Source of the DNA: an uncultured Nonlabens sp.
Lineage (GTDB): Bacteria > Bacteroidota > Bacteroidia > Flavobacteriales > Flavobacteriaceae
Direction: 5' to 3'
Length of the DNA: 64,000 nt
Assembly: GCF_947495285.1 (NCBI RefSeq)
Contig: NZ_CANLXZ010000001.1
Location: 121,941 to 185,940, forward strand
The notes beneath the pieces are model-generated. The model was given only the letters and a program-made list of their open reading frames with translations. It did no database searches and had not been told where the DNA came from. Shown in pieces: positions 43,976-51,870 of this stretch. Positions within the stretch are counted from its first letter, which is position 1; every line of letters begins with the position of its first letter. A program made the translations under genes and the position numbers.

Positions 43976-44265
43976 AAAAGAGAAATTCGTTGGTTTTTTG
44001 CAGTTCTATTCGGGATGTAAAACTCAATCAAAGTTAAGCGTTACGATTGTTGTAGGGTTTATGTGAGTGTATGTTTTCGATAATGTGAGTTTTTGGAAAT
44101 AATTTAAATTCAGTTATTTAGGCAAATAACGGATATGATTTTTTGTAAGAAAAAATTATAACTTATTTTAATTTCCATTTTAAATTATGCTGTAAGCTTA
44201 AAGAATGTTTTAAGAATCAGCGGTTTTACGATATTTTTAAAAGCCTTTTTTGTAGGAAAAAATAT

Positions 44266-44307
44266 ACAGTTATTTACCTGTTCCACCTTTTTTAGATAAA
44301 TAACTGT
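44266..44307. repeat. Inverted repeat ACAGTTATTTA / TAAATAACTGT
   Basis: The arms at 44266-44276 and 44297-44307 are perfectly complementary over 11 bp with a 20-bp spacer. It lies 60 bp from the end of the S74-domain gene and could be an operator or terminator. Confidence 0.45.
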
Positions 44308-44329
44308 TTAAATAATTAAATGTTTTCTA

Positions 44330-44353
44330 AACCGTTTATCGGTTATTTTTTTT
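44330..44353 (+). terminator. Weak stem plus T-run on the plus strand
   Basis: AACCG (44330-44334), loop, CGGTT (44340-44344), then a T-rich run. It faces the plus strand although both flanking genes are on the minus strand, so it might block antisense transcription. Confidence 0.3.
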
Positions 44354-44370
44354 GATAGGATTGTGTTTAT

Positions 44371-45606
44371 TTAACTTTTGTTGTTTTTTAAAAGTTGAAC
44401 TTCTTGTTGAAGAGCTTCTATTTTTACTTGCTGCTCTTGAATTGCTTTAACTAAAATGGGAATCATCTGGCCGTAATCAACTGCAAGAGATTTATTAGAA
44501 TCTAGTCCTTCATCTACAATAGAAGGTATCTGTTCTTGTAACTCTTGTGCAATAAAACCGTATTGTAATCTGTTGGAATTATCGTTTTTATAGTTGTATT
44601 GATATGTGTTTAAGGCGATAATGCTAGTAAGTCCGTCTTTTAATGGTTGTATATTTTTTTTCTTGCGTATGTCAGAGGTTCTAAAAGCATTTTGAAAATA
44701 AAGGTTATTCCATGAATTTCCATTTCTACCTAAATCTTTTGCTCCATCTAAAACTGGAAAGTGTGCAAAATCACTGAAGATATAATCTGCGTCGGTACCA
44801 CCCTGGCTACCTATATTTATTCTAAGGCCGCCATCTGCATCATTATCATTAGTATGTATGGCTTGTGAATATATTCTTCTAAAGTGTTGATTAAACATAC
44901 CGAGGTCATATCCAGTAGTGTTGGTGTTATCTAATGAGTTAACTGCTGGGTAAAGTCTATTGTTGTCTATAATTATTTTTTTATCATCAAAAAATGAATA
45001 TGAAAAACTACCGGCTGTACTAGAAGAGTTATAATTTAAATCTCTACCAGTTTGTGTTATTTCTGAATTGTTATTACCTCTAGCTATTTTTATACCCTGA
45101 CCATTTCTAGAAGTATTGATATGTAAAAGTTGGTCAGGATTAATTTCATTAATACCTATATTACCATTGTTTTTTACTCTTATACGTTCTCGAGTATTTG
45201 TTGCGATAATAAAATCTGTATTATCTGATGTGCCGAGATAGTTTTGATTTGCATCTGTACCACTATTACCGGTAGTATTCCAGAATAGAGTAGGGTCAGG
45301 ATTGTTTGCGTTACCGTCATCAGATGTATTAAATGGTTGCCACATAATGCCATCCCAATAATAGAAACCTTTTCCAGATACTACGTTAGTGTTATAAACT
45401 AAAAGACTCTCTTCCATAATACCAGTTATAGGGTCTTGAGTATTTAAATCTATAATATTAACTCTAGGAATAAGAATTCCCTTATCATTTAGAGTAGTTG
45501 TTACGTCTAGTATAGCACTAGAGGCTGGTGTGCTGGTGCCTATACCTACTTGTGCAAATATAGATGAACAGGTACAGGTAAGTAATAAAAATATTGCTAG
45601 TCTCAT
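44371..45606 (-). CDS. Peptidase S74 (intramolecular chaperone) domain protein
   Basis: The 411-residue protein has a signal peptide (MRLAIFLLLTCTCSSIFA) and the Bacteroidetes start QVGIGTSTPASSAILDV. A long beta-helical middle rich in Asn and Asp follows. The C-terminus is an S74 chaperone domain: SDIRKKKNIQPLKDGL, YGFIAQELQEQIPSIV, then a coiled coil (KAIQEQQVKIEALQQEVQLL). In phage tail fibres this domain folds the trimer and is then cut off. Here it is chromosomal and secreted, with no phage genes near, so a surface adhesin is more likely. Confidence 0.85.
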   Translation of the reverse strand: MRLAIFLLLTCTCSSIFAQVGIGTSTPASSAILDVTTTLNDKGILIPRVNIIDLNTQDPITGIMEESLLVYNTNVVSGKGFYYWDGIMWQPFNTSDDGNANNPDPTLFWNTTGNSGTDANQNYLGTSDNTDFIIATNTRERIRVKNNGNIGINEINPDQLLHINTSRNGQGIKIARGNNNSEITQTGRDLNYNSSSTAGSFSYSFFDDKKIIIDNNRLYPAVNSLDNTNTTGYDLGMFNQHFRRIYSQAIHTNDNDADGGLRINIGSQGGTDADYIFSDFAHFPVLDGAKDLGRNGNSWNNLYFQNAFRTSDIRKKKNIQPLKDGLTSIIALNTYQYNYKNDNSNRLQYGFIAQELQEQIPSIVDEGLDSNKSLAVDYGQMIPILVKAIQEQQVKIEALQQEVQLLKNNKS

Positions 45607-45709
45607 GATTATGGTTTCTCTTATATACGTAGATTAATAGAAAGTGGTTTTAATAAAATAAAGGTTTATATCTATCAGGTAAGAATCTTAGAATGTATTA
45701 AATTTGAAT

Positions 45710-46117
45710 ATGTTATCTAGAAAAACAAAATACGGTATTAAGGCCCTCACTTACCTTGCTAGACAAGAAAACCAGGCGCCCACTTCTATTGCTACTATTG
45801 CAGAGTCAGAAAAAATCCCACACAAATTTCTTGAGGCCATTCTATTAGAACTACGTAAGAACAGTATTTTAGGTAGTCGCAAAGGGAAAGGCGGTGGTTA
45901 TCATTTAATGCAATTGCCTGAGAAGATAAGAATGTCAACCATACATCGCATTCTAGAAGGTCCTATTGCGATGTTACCATGTGTTAGTCTTAATTTCTAT
46001 GAAAAATGTGACGATTGTGTGGATGAAGATGCTTGTTCAGTTAATAAATTAATGATTCAGGTAAGAGATAATACACTTGCTATTTTAGAAAATCAAACAC
46101 TTAAAGATTTGATTTAA
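45710..46117 (+). CDS. Rrf2-family transcriptional regulator
   Basis: The 135-residue product has a winged-helix domain (KTKYGIKALTYLAR, IAESEKIPHKFLEAILLEL, GSRKGKGGGYHL). A Cys cluster follows (PCVSLNFYEKCDDCVDEDAC) whose four Cys could hold an Fe-S cluster. The start may be ATG 45704 or 45710; the latter gives MLSRKTKYG, typical for Rrf2. It lies 400 bp upstream of the sulfate-assimilation genes on the same strand, so a CymR or IscR-like control of cysteine synthesis is a natural guess. A 12-bp palindrome at 46475 is a candidate site. Confidence 0.85.
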   Translation: MLSRKTKYGIKALTYLARQENQAPTSIATIAESEKIPHKFLEAILLELRKNSILGSRKGKGGGYHLMQLPEKIRMSTIHRILEGPIAMLPCVSLNFYEKCDDCVDEDACSVNKLMIQVRDNTLAILENQTLKDLI

Positions 46118-46217
46118 TAAGTATGTAATTATTAGAATTATCAGTTTCATGTAATAGGATTATTAATTCTTTAAAATTTAATAAGATAAATATTAATACG
46201 ATATTATCCTATTAGAA

Positions 46218-46247
46218 TTGTAGGGTTTGAAAATTGTTATATATTTG
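46218..46247 (+). promoter_or_regulatory. Promoter of the cys leader
   Basis: TTG (46218-46220), a 19-bp spacer and TATATTTG (46240-46247) match the Bacteroidetes consensus exactly. Transcription would begin near 46254, about 35 nt before the leader peptide ATG. Confidence 0.65.
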
Positions 46248-46287
46248 CATCGTTAAGTTTTAACAATAGTTTTGGATAGGTCAAACA

Positions 46288-46380
46288 ATGCGAGTAGCTT
46301 ACTATATTAAGATGGGCTGTTTTCTTATTTTAACTACTCGTGTCTGGCCGTTTATAAACAATTATTTTCCATCTTCTTAG
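46288..46380 (+). CDS. Candidate leader peptide of the cys operon (30 residues)
   Basis: A frame from ATG 46288 to TAG 46378 encodes MRVAYYIKMGCFLILTTRV then a WPF stretch ending FPSS. It has a single Cys codon, at residue 11. Its last codons lie in the 5' arm of the terminator stem at 46369-46384, and codons 8-10 (AAG ATG G) form the antiterminator arm. Such overlap suggests that translation tunes folding. There is no Shine-Dalgarno, as normal here. Proof would need conservation in relatives. Confidence 0.4.
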   Translation: MRVAYYIKMGCFLILTTRVWPFINNYFPSS

Positions 46381-46391
46381 ATGGATTTTTT
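46291..46391 (+). promoter_or_regulatory. Attenuator-like structure of the cys leader
   Basis: CCATCT (46369-46374), loop, AGATGG (46379-46384) and ATTTTTTG form an intrinsic terminator. Upstream AAGATGG (46309-46315) is complementary to CCATCTT (46369-46375) and could replace the terminator. CGAGTAG (46291-46297) also pairs with CTACTCG (46334-46340). The competing pairings resemble transcription attenuation. The controlling signal (peptide translation, ligand or protein) is unknown. Confidence 0.55.
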
Positions 46392-46474
46392 GTTATAACT
46401 GGTTTCTCGCTTTTTAAATTTACTTTACCAGTTTAAAAATCCCTTGTGTATTTCTTTAAATAAATACTCTACTA

Positions 46475-46486
46475 ACCCTATAGGGT
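46475..46486. promoter_or_regulatory. Palindrome ACCCTATAGGGT, candidate operator
   Basis: A perfect 12-bp palindrome lies 31 bp before the DUF2061 start, between a -7-like TTAATTTG (46501-46508) and the leader. It may be a regulator site, for example for the Rrf2 protein upstream. No second copy was found in the window. Confidence 0.4.
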
Positions 46487-46516
46487 AAATCTTTTATTCT
46501 TTAATTTGCACATTAA

Positions 46517-46816
46517 ATGAAAGTTCCTTTGATTTTAGATAGAATTTATAAACCTGGTTTTTTTGATAATCAACAATCTAGTGATCCTAACTGGAAGATA
46601 GCATTATTGAAAACAATAAGCTGGCGTGTAATAGGTACGATAGATACTATAGTGATATCATGGTTCCTTACATCTAAAATAGATATAGCGCTTACTATAG
46701 GTGGTGTAGAGGTTTTTAGTAAAATGGCTCTCTACTTCATTCATGAACGTCTGTGGAGTAAAATTACAAATCTGAATAATGAAAAAAATAAACAAACAGT
46801 CCGTACAAAAGTATAA
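46517..46816 (+). CDS. DUF2061 membrane protein
   Basis: The 99-residue product carries the DUF2061 core (KTISWRVIGTIDTIVISWFL, GGVEVFSKMALYFIHERLW) and has two membrane helices. It starts the cys operon, and cysH starts inside its 3' end (38-bp overlap). DUF2061 is often linked with cys genes in Bacteroidetes, and a role in sulfate or sulfite transport has been considered, but no function is established. TTAATTTG ends 8 bp upstream, so it could be leaderless from a second promoter. Confidence 0.8.
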   Translation: MKVPLILDRIYKPGFFDNQQSSDPNWKIALLKTISWRVIGTIDTIVISWFLTSKIDIALTIGGVEVFSKMALYFIHERLWSKITNLNNEKNKQTVRTKV

Positions 46817-47405
46817 TGAGGCGCTCAAAAATGAGCAGCCTTTGTATCGAGTTAGTCAGGTACTAGAAGAAGCGGTGAACCCTATTATAACAACTAATTT
46901 TAGACCTTATGAAGTAGCTATCCTTCATCTAGTTACACAATTAAAAAAAGATATACCAGTCATTTGGTGTGATACAGGTTATAATACCATTCAGACCTAT
47001 AAGCATGTGGAGTACGTAAGAGAGCTTCTTGATTTAAATCTCAAAATATATGTGCCTAAGCAATCTGTTGCTTATAGAGACGTAATTATGGGTATTCCTG
47101 ATTTAAATAATCCATTACATGCCCTTTTTAGTGAACAGGTTAAGTTAGAGCCCTTTAAACGTGCAATGAAGGAATGGAGTCCAGATGTCTGGTTTACTAA
47201 TTTAAGAAAAGGACAGACCGCATTTAGAGACTCTATAGATGTTCTTTCTTATGGATCAAGTGATGTACTTAAAGTATCTCCATTTTATGATTATGATGAT
47301 AATCAACTGGATAATTACTTAGAACAAAATAATTTAAAAAACGAACTCAAATATTATGACCCCACAAAAGTTATCCAAAATAGAGAATGTGGAATTCACA
47401 ATTAA
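46779..47405 (+). CDS. cysH: Phosphoadenosine phosphosulfate reductase family protein
   Basis: CysH reduces adenylylated sulfate to sulfite. The 208-residue product has the PAPS reductase fold (PVIWCDTGYNTIQTY, WFTNLRKGQTAFRDS) and the C-terminal ECGIH motif (RECGIHN) that holds the catalytic Cys. It lacks the paired CC motifs that bind the Fe-S cluster in APS reductases, so it is of PAPS type. No APS kinase gene (cysC) lies in the window. It is shorter than the E. coli enzyme (244). It overlaps DUF2061 and cysD. Confidence 0.88.
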   Translation: MKKINKQSVQKYNEALKNEQPLYRVSQVLEEAVNPIITTNFRPYEVAILHLVTQLKKDIPVIWCDTGYNTIQTYKHVEYVRELLDLNLKIYVPKQSVAYRDVIMGIPDLNNPLHALFSEQVKLEPFKRAMKEWSPDVWFTNLRKGQTAFRDSIDVLSYGSSDVLKVSPFYDYDDNQLDNYLEQNNLKNELKYYDPTKVIQNRECGIHN

Positions 47406-48300
47406 CAATATACTAGAACCTAATCTTTTAGAATCTGAAGCTATTTATATAATAAGAGAAGTAGTAGGACAGTTTGAAAAGCCAGTTTTATTGTTCTCTG
47501 GTGGCAAGGATAGTATCACCTTAGTACATCTTGCTCATAAAGCTTTTTATCCTGCACCTATTCCTTTTCCATTACTTCATATTGATACAGGTCACAACTT
47601 TCCTGAAACTATCGCTTTCAGAGATGAATTAGTAGAAAAATTAGGTCTCAAATTAATCGTTGCTCACGTACAAGATGACATAGACGCAGGTATTTCAAAA
47701 GAAGAATCTGGACGTTATGCCAGTAGGAATTTATTACAAACGGCTACCTTACTTAATGCCATTGAAAAACATGGGTTTGATGCATGTATAGGTGGTGCTC
47801 GTAGAGATGAAGAAAAAGCAAGAGCAAAAGAGCGTGTTTTTTCTGTACGCAATGAATTTGGTGAGTGGGATGAGAAAAATCAAAGGCCAGAGGTTTTTGA
47901 ATTACTTAATGGAACTATAGATCATGGACAGAATGTGCGCGCATTTCCTTTATCTAACTGGACAGAACTAGATGTGTGGAATTATATAAGATCAGAACAC
48001 ATAGAAATACCTAGTATTTATTTTGCTCATCAACGCGAGGTGTTTATAAGGGATAGTATGATCTGGTCAGTGTCTCCACATGTTTATAAAGATGAAGATG
48101 AGGTGACTCAAAAAAGTTGGGTGCGATTTAGAACGGTAGGAGACATGAGTTGTACCGCAGCGGTATTTAGTCATGCGACAGAAATCGATGCCGTTATTGA
48201 AGAAATTACAGATAGTAAAATCTCTGAACGTGGCGCGAGAATAGATGATAAACGTAGTGAAGGTGCGATGGAAAAACGCAAGCAACAAGGCTATTTTTAA
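47356..48300 (+). CDS. cysD: Sulfate adenylyltransferase subunit CysD
   Basis: CysD with CysN makes adenylylsulfate from sulfate and ATP. The 314-residue product has the PP-motif FSGGKDSITLVHLA, LLHIDTGHNFPETI, GGARRDEEKARAKER and FPLSNWTELDVWNYI. It overlaps cysH by 50 bp; a slightly later start is possible. cysN follows after 11 bp. Confidence 0.95.
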   Translation: MTPQKLSKIENVEFTINNILEPNLLESEAIYIIREVVGQFEKPVLLFSGGKDSITLVHLAHKAFYPAPIPFPLLHIDTGHNFPETIAFRDELVEKLGLKLIVAHVQDDIDAGISKEESGRYASRNLLQTATLLNAIEKHGFDACIGGARRDEEKARAKERVFSVRNEFGEWDEKNQRPEVFELLNGTIDHGQNVRAFPLSNWTELDVWNYIRSEHIEIPSIYFAHQREVFIRDSMIWSVSPHVYKDEDEVTQKSWVRFRTVGDMSCTAAVFSHATEIDAVIEEITDSKISERGARIDDKRSEGAMEKRKQQGYF

Positions 48301-48311
48301 AAGAAAGAATT

Positions 48312-49547
48312 ATGAAGAATGTGCTTAAAATAGCAACAGCAGGAAGTGTAGATGATGGTAAAAGTACTTTAATAGGTAGACTGCTGTATGAAACTAAATC
48401 CCTAGAAGAAGATAAATTAAAAGCCATAGAGACCAGTAGTAGGAATAAAGGCTATGATTACTTGGATTTTTCTCTAGCAACTGACGGTTTAATAGCCGAA
48501 AGAGAACAAGGTATAACCATAGATGTAGCGCATATTTATTTTTCTACAAATTTGCGTAGTTATATTATTGCAGACACTCCTGGTCATGAAGAATATACTA
48601 GAAATATGATCACAGGTGCTAGTAATAGCGATGTAGCCATCATACTGGTAGATGCTAGAAAAGGTAAGCTGCCACAAACAGAAAGACACTTTTTAATCAA
48701 TCATTTATTACTTACTAACCATATAGTTGTTGCGGTAAATAAAATGGATTTAGTTGATTATAGTGAAGAAGTATTCCTAGAGATAAAGAAAACTATTGAA
48801 GAACTTGCAATAGAATATCCTGATGCAAATAGAACGATACATTTTGTTCCTATATCTGCACTTAAGGGAGATAATATTATAGAACCTTCATTAAATACCT
48901 CATGGTATAATGAAAAGCCTGTTTTAAATATATTAGAAAGTATAGAAGTTAATAATAGCTTTAATACAGTTTCTTTAAATATTCAAAACGTTATCAGGCC
49001 TAAAACAGAACAATATCATGATTTTAGAGGTTATGCCGCTACAGTGCGCGGTGGCGACCTTGCTGTAGGTGATTCTATAGAGGTAGTTGCATCAGGTCAG
49101 AAATCAAAAATTAAAAGTATTTATCTAGCAGGAGATTCTTTTAAAAAAGCCAAAGAAGGGTCTGCAGTGATCGTAGAATTAGAAAATGATATTAATGTAA
49201 CCAGAGGTGATTTCTTAATAGTAGGAAATGATAAATATGTGAAACAAAAAAGCATAGAAGCACAATTATGCTGGATGGATCATACCGCTCTATCAGAAAG
49301 ATCTACCTACCTTCTACAACAAGGTACTTCTAGAGTACGATGTAAATTAAAAGTAAGCGGTGAAAAATTAATGAAGCATCACCTTAATGAAACAGATGCT
49401 TTGGCAATAAATGACATAGGTACAGTCTCTATTAAAACTAGTAAGGAGATTATAGGAACCTCTTACGCAACTGATAAAAATTTAGGCAGATTTATAATCA
49501 TAGATGAAAAAACAAACAACACAGCAGGTGTTGGTTTCATTTTATAA
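48312..49547 (+). CDS. cysN: Sulfate adenylyltransferase subunit CysN (GTPase)
   Basis: CysN is the EF-Tu-like GTPase that drives adenylylsulfate synthesis. The 411-residue product shows the P-loop GSVDDGKSTLIGRLLYE, the Walker B-type DTPGHEEYTRNM, NKMDLVDYS and two beta domains. There is no C-terminal APS kinase fusion, which many bacteria have. An inverted repeat follows. Confidence 0.95.
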   Translation: MKNVLKIATAGSVDDGKSTLIGRLLYETKSLEEDKLKAIETSSRNKGYDYLDFSLATDGLIAEREQGITIDVAHIYFSTNLRSYIIADTPGHEEYTRNMITGASNSDVAIILVDARKGKLPQTERHFLINHLLLTNHIVVAVNKMDLVDYSEEVFLEIKKTIEELAIEYPDANRTIHFVPISALKGDNIIEPSLNTSWYNEKPVLNILESIEVNNSFNTVSLNIQNVIRPKTEQYHDFRGYAATVRGGDLAVGDSIEVVASGQKSKIKSIYLAGDSFKKAKEGSAVIVELENDINVTRGDFLIVGNDKYVKQKSIEAQLCWMDHTALSERSTYLLQQGTSRVRCKLKVSGEKLMKHHLNETDALAINDIGTVSIKTSKEIIGTSYATDKNLGRFIIIDEKTNNTAGVGFIL

Positions 49548-49572
49548 AAAAAAATATCCATTCATTTATTTT

Positions 49573-49617
49573 ATTAAGAAAAATCTGAACGATTCCTATG
49601 TTTAGATTTTTCTTAAT
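49573..49617. terminator. Inverted repeat between cysN and the reductase gene
   Basis: ATTAAGAAAAATCT (49573-49586) and AGATTTTTCTTAAT (49604-49617) pair perfectly over 14 bp, loop 17. AT-rich arms and no long T-run mean it may only be partial termination. Confidence 0.55.
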
Positions 49618-49682
49618 CATTTGTTTAACACGTGATTGATCACGACCTTTGCACTAGCCACATTATAGGCATACAAGTTGCT

Positions 49683-50762
49683 ATGGAACAAGACATGATC
49701 ACTACAGATATTTTAATAATAGGTGCAGGACCTACAGGTTTATTTACCGTTTTTGAAGCAGGTTTATTAAAACTAAAATGCCACCTTATTGATGCACTAG
49801 CACAACCAGGTGGGCAGTGTTCAGAGCTATATCCTAAAAAACCTATCTACGACATACCTGGCTTTCCAGAGGTTCTCGCCGGCGATCTTGTAGATAATTT
49901 AATGAAACAAATAGAGCCTTTTCAACCTGGTTTTACCCTAGGAGAAAGAGCCGAAGACATAGAAAAACTAGAAGATGGCACATTTATAGTCACTACTAGT
50001 AAAGGCACAAAACACCACACAAAAGTAGTTGCCATAGCCGGTGGACTAGGTTCTTTTGAACCGCGCAAACCTGCTATAGAAGGAATTGAAAAGTATGAAG
50101 ACAACGGTCTAGCATACATGATAAAAGATCCAGAAGTTTATAGAGATAAAAAAGTTGTTATCGCTGGTGGAGGAGACTCAGCACTAGACTGGTCTATTTT
50201 TCTAGCAGACGTAGCCTCTGAGGTGACTTTAGTACATAGAAGAGAAGAATTCCGTGGGGCGCTGGATAGTGTAGAAAAAGTTCAAGATCTCGTAGATGCA
50301 AAAAAAATAAGACTTGTCACTCCTGCACAAATTCTTGATGTTAAAGGTGAGGAAAAAGTAGAGTCTGTTTTATTACAACATAATGACGAGGCAAAGCGTA
50401 TGGAGGTTATTGAGTGCGACGCTTTTATACCGTTATTCGGTCTTGCACCTAAATTAGGACCTATCGCAAACTGGGGATTAGAGATTGAGAAAAATGCTAT
50501 TAAAGTAGATAACACACTAGATTATCAAACTAACATACCTGGTATTTATGCCATAGGAGATGTAAATACATATCCAGGGAAGTTAAAACTTATTCTTTGT
50601 GGTTTTCACGAGGCTACATTAATGTGTCAAAGCGCTTACCAGCGCATCTTTCCAGATAAACGTTACGTGATGAAATACACGACTGTAGGTGGTGTAGACG
50701 GATTTGATGGTACTCGTAAAGAAGCAGAAAAAGCGGTAGTTAAAAAAATAGGTAATAAATAA
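49683..50762 (+). CDS. Ferredoxin--NADP reductase, TrxR-like type
   Basis: The ATG at 49683 gives MEQDMITTDILIIGAGPTG; the frame from 49632 adds 17 unconserved residues. The 359-residue product has FAD motif GAGPTGLFTVFEAGL, GGQCSELYPKKPIYDIPGFP, NADPH motif VVIAGGGDSALDW and GIYAIGDVNTYPGKLKLILCG. It lacks the redox CxxC of thioredoxin reductase, which marks the type 2 FNR family. The ferredoxin gene follows at once (stop and start adjacent), so it likely feeds electrons to a ferredoxin-dependent enzyme such as sulfite reductase. Confidence 0.88.
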   Translation: MEQDMITTDILIIGAGPTGLFTVFEAGLLKLKCHLIDALAQPGGQCSELYPKKPIYDIPGFPEVLAGDLVDNLMKQIEPFQPGFTLGERAEDIEKLEDGTFIVTTSKGTKHHTKVVAIAGGLGSFEPRKPAIEGIEKYEDNGLAYMIKDPEVYRDKKVVIAGGGDSALDWSIFLADVASEVTLVHRREEFRGALDSVEKVQDLVDAKKIRLVTPAQILDVKGEEKVESVLLQHNDEAKRMEVIECDAFIPLFGLAPKLGPIANWGLEIEKNAIKVDNTLDYQTNIPGIYAIGDVNTYPGKLKLILCGFHEATLMCQSAYQRIFPDKRYVMKYTTVGGVDGFDGTRKEAEKAVVKKIGNK

Positions 50763-51086
50763 ATGCAAGACGTAAACATTACCATTATAGATAGAGAAGG
50801 TGTGGAGCATAAAGTTCTTGCACCTACAGACATGAACATGAATCTCATGGAAGTATGTAAATCTTATGAGCTACCAGTACAGGCGGTTTGTGGCGGTATG
50901 GCCATGTGTGCGACCTGTCAGTGTTATGTGATAAGCGATCATGATCTAGGAGAACGTAATGATGATGAGCAAGCCATGCTTTGGGAGGCTGAGAACGTAA
51001 AAGAAAACTCTCGACTGGGTTGTCAGATTCCTATTACCGATGCCCTAGACGGATTAGTCATAGAACTAGCTCCAGAGGCAGATTAG
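50763..51086 (+). CDS. 2Fe-2S ferredoxin (adrenodoxin type)
   Basis: The 107-residue protein has Cys43, Cys49 and Cys52 (VCGGMAMCATC) and Cys87 (LGCQI), the adrenodoxin-type ligands. It begins directly after the reductase stop codon, so the two are translationally coupled electron carriers. Its acceptor is not encoded nearby. A palindrome variant and a terminator follow. Confidence 0.9.
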   Translation: MQDVNITIIDREGVEHKVLAPTDMNMNLMEVCKSYELPVQAVCGGMAMCATCQCYVISDHDLGERNDDEQAMLWEAENVKENSRLGCQIPITDALDGLVIELAPEAD

Positions 51087-51103
51087 ATTTTTGTTAATTA
51101 TTC

Positions 51104-51119
51104 CGCTTTCGCAAAAGCG
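51104..51119. repeat. 16-bp palindrome, one mismatch (CGCTTTCGCAAAAGCG)
   Basis: The tenth base is A rather than G. It lies between the ferredoxin gene and its terminator. Confidence 0.8.
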
Positions 51120-51127
51120 GAAACTAA

Positions 51128-51163
51128 AAAAGCAGTTGAACTAATTAAAGTTAAACTGCTTTT
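51128..51163. terminator. Bidirectional terminator, ferredoxin / DUF2911
   Basis: AAAAGCAGTT (51128-51137) and AACTGCTTTT (51154-51163) form a 10-bp stem with A/T flanks, between convergent genes. Confidence 0.8.
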
Positions 51164-51184
51164 CATAAATTATTAAACTGCTAT

Positions 51185-51790
51185 TTATTTTAAAACAATA
51201 GGAAGCTCAGCTCTATAAGTTCCCCATCCTGCTTTTAAGTGAACTGTGTTGTCCTTTTTTGGAGAATAAAGCGCAATACTTAATTGCTCTAGACTTTTAC
51301 CATCTTTAGTAACAGGAACAGCAACCGTTACAACATCTAGGTTTGCTTTATGAGAATAGTTACCCCATCCATCATTTTCAGTATTGATATGGAATGTCCA
51401 TTCCTTTTCTGTAGGAGTCACTACTATAGAATAACGACCAGCCTTAACTAGTTTACCACCTATCATAGCGTCTGTCATTAAAAGTAGCTCTGTACTTTCA
51501 TTTGCACCTATTCTCCATGTCTCACCATATTTAGTGATTCCAGATTTTTTGTTATCATCTGCTCTGAAGACATTTCTTTCATTTAAAGAAGGTCTACCAT
51601 AAAGAACTCTAATTTTAGGTTCTGCAGCCATTTTAGCCTCTTCTGTTTTTGCAAATGCACGAAGTGCTGCTCCAGAAGGAAAAAATGCCGCGTCCATAGG
51701 ACTCTTATCTAATTTTAATTTGGTAAGATCTTGTGCAAAAAGCGCACTACTAGAAAGTACTACTGCAAGTAATAAAATGTATTTTTTCAT
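51185..51790 (-). CDS. DUF2911 secreted protein
   Basis: The 201-residue product has a signal peptide (MKKYILLLAVVLSSSALFA) and the DUF2911 domain (IRVLYGRPSLNERNVF, ETWRIGANESTELLL, GRYSIVVTPTEKEW, GWGNYSH). The domain is a beta-sandwich of unknown activity, common in Bacteroidetes and predicted periplasmic. It stands alone. Confidence 0.88.
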   Translation of the reverse strand: MKKYILLLAVVLSSSALFAQDLTKLKLDKSPMDAAFFPSGAALRAFAKTEEAKMAAEPKIRVLYGRPSLNERNVFRADDNKKSGITKYGETWRIGANESTELLLMTDAMIGGKLVKAGRYSIVVTPTEKEWTFHINTENDGWGNYSHKANLDVVTVAVPVTKDGKSLEQLSIALYSPKKDNTVHLKAGWGTYRAELPIVLK

Positions 51791-51870
51791 GATTGTTTTT
51801 TTATGAACTTTAAAAATAAAGACTATATATCACGTAAATATCACTTTAACAGTTCTATAAGAATTAAGGT

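Larger units (their letters stand above)
43976..44370. other. AT-rich intergenic region with inverted repeat and stem
   Basis: This 395-bp gap has no open frame. It holds an 11-bp perfect inverted repeat (44266-44276 with 44297-44307) and a small stem followed by eight T on the plus strand (44330-44353). The latter has no plus-strand gene upstream to terminate. Confidence 0.5.

Noticed and set aside
44371..45606. Prophage remnant because of the S74 domain
   Set aside because: There are no other phage genes, and the protein has a Bacteroidetes signal peptide and typical start.
46288..46384. T-box or known S-box riboswitch in the cys leader
   Set aside because: No T-box sequence (UGGN bulge region) or S-box core is present.
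49632..49682. N-terminal extension of the ferredoxin reductase
   Set aside because: The 17 residues are not like any flavoprotein start; the ATG at 49683 places the FAD motif at the normal distance.
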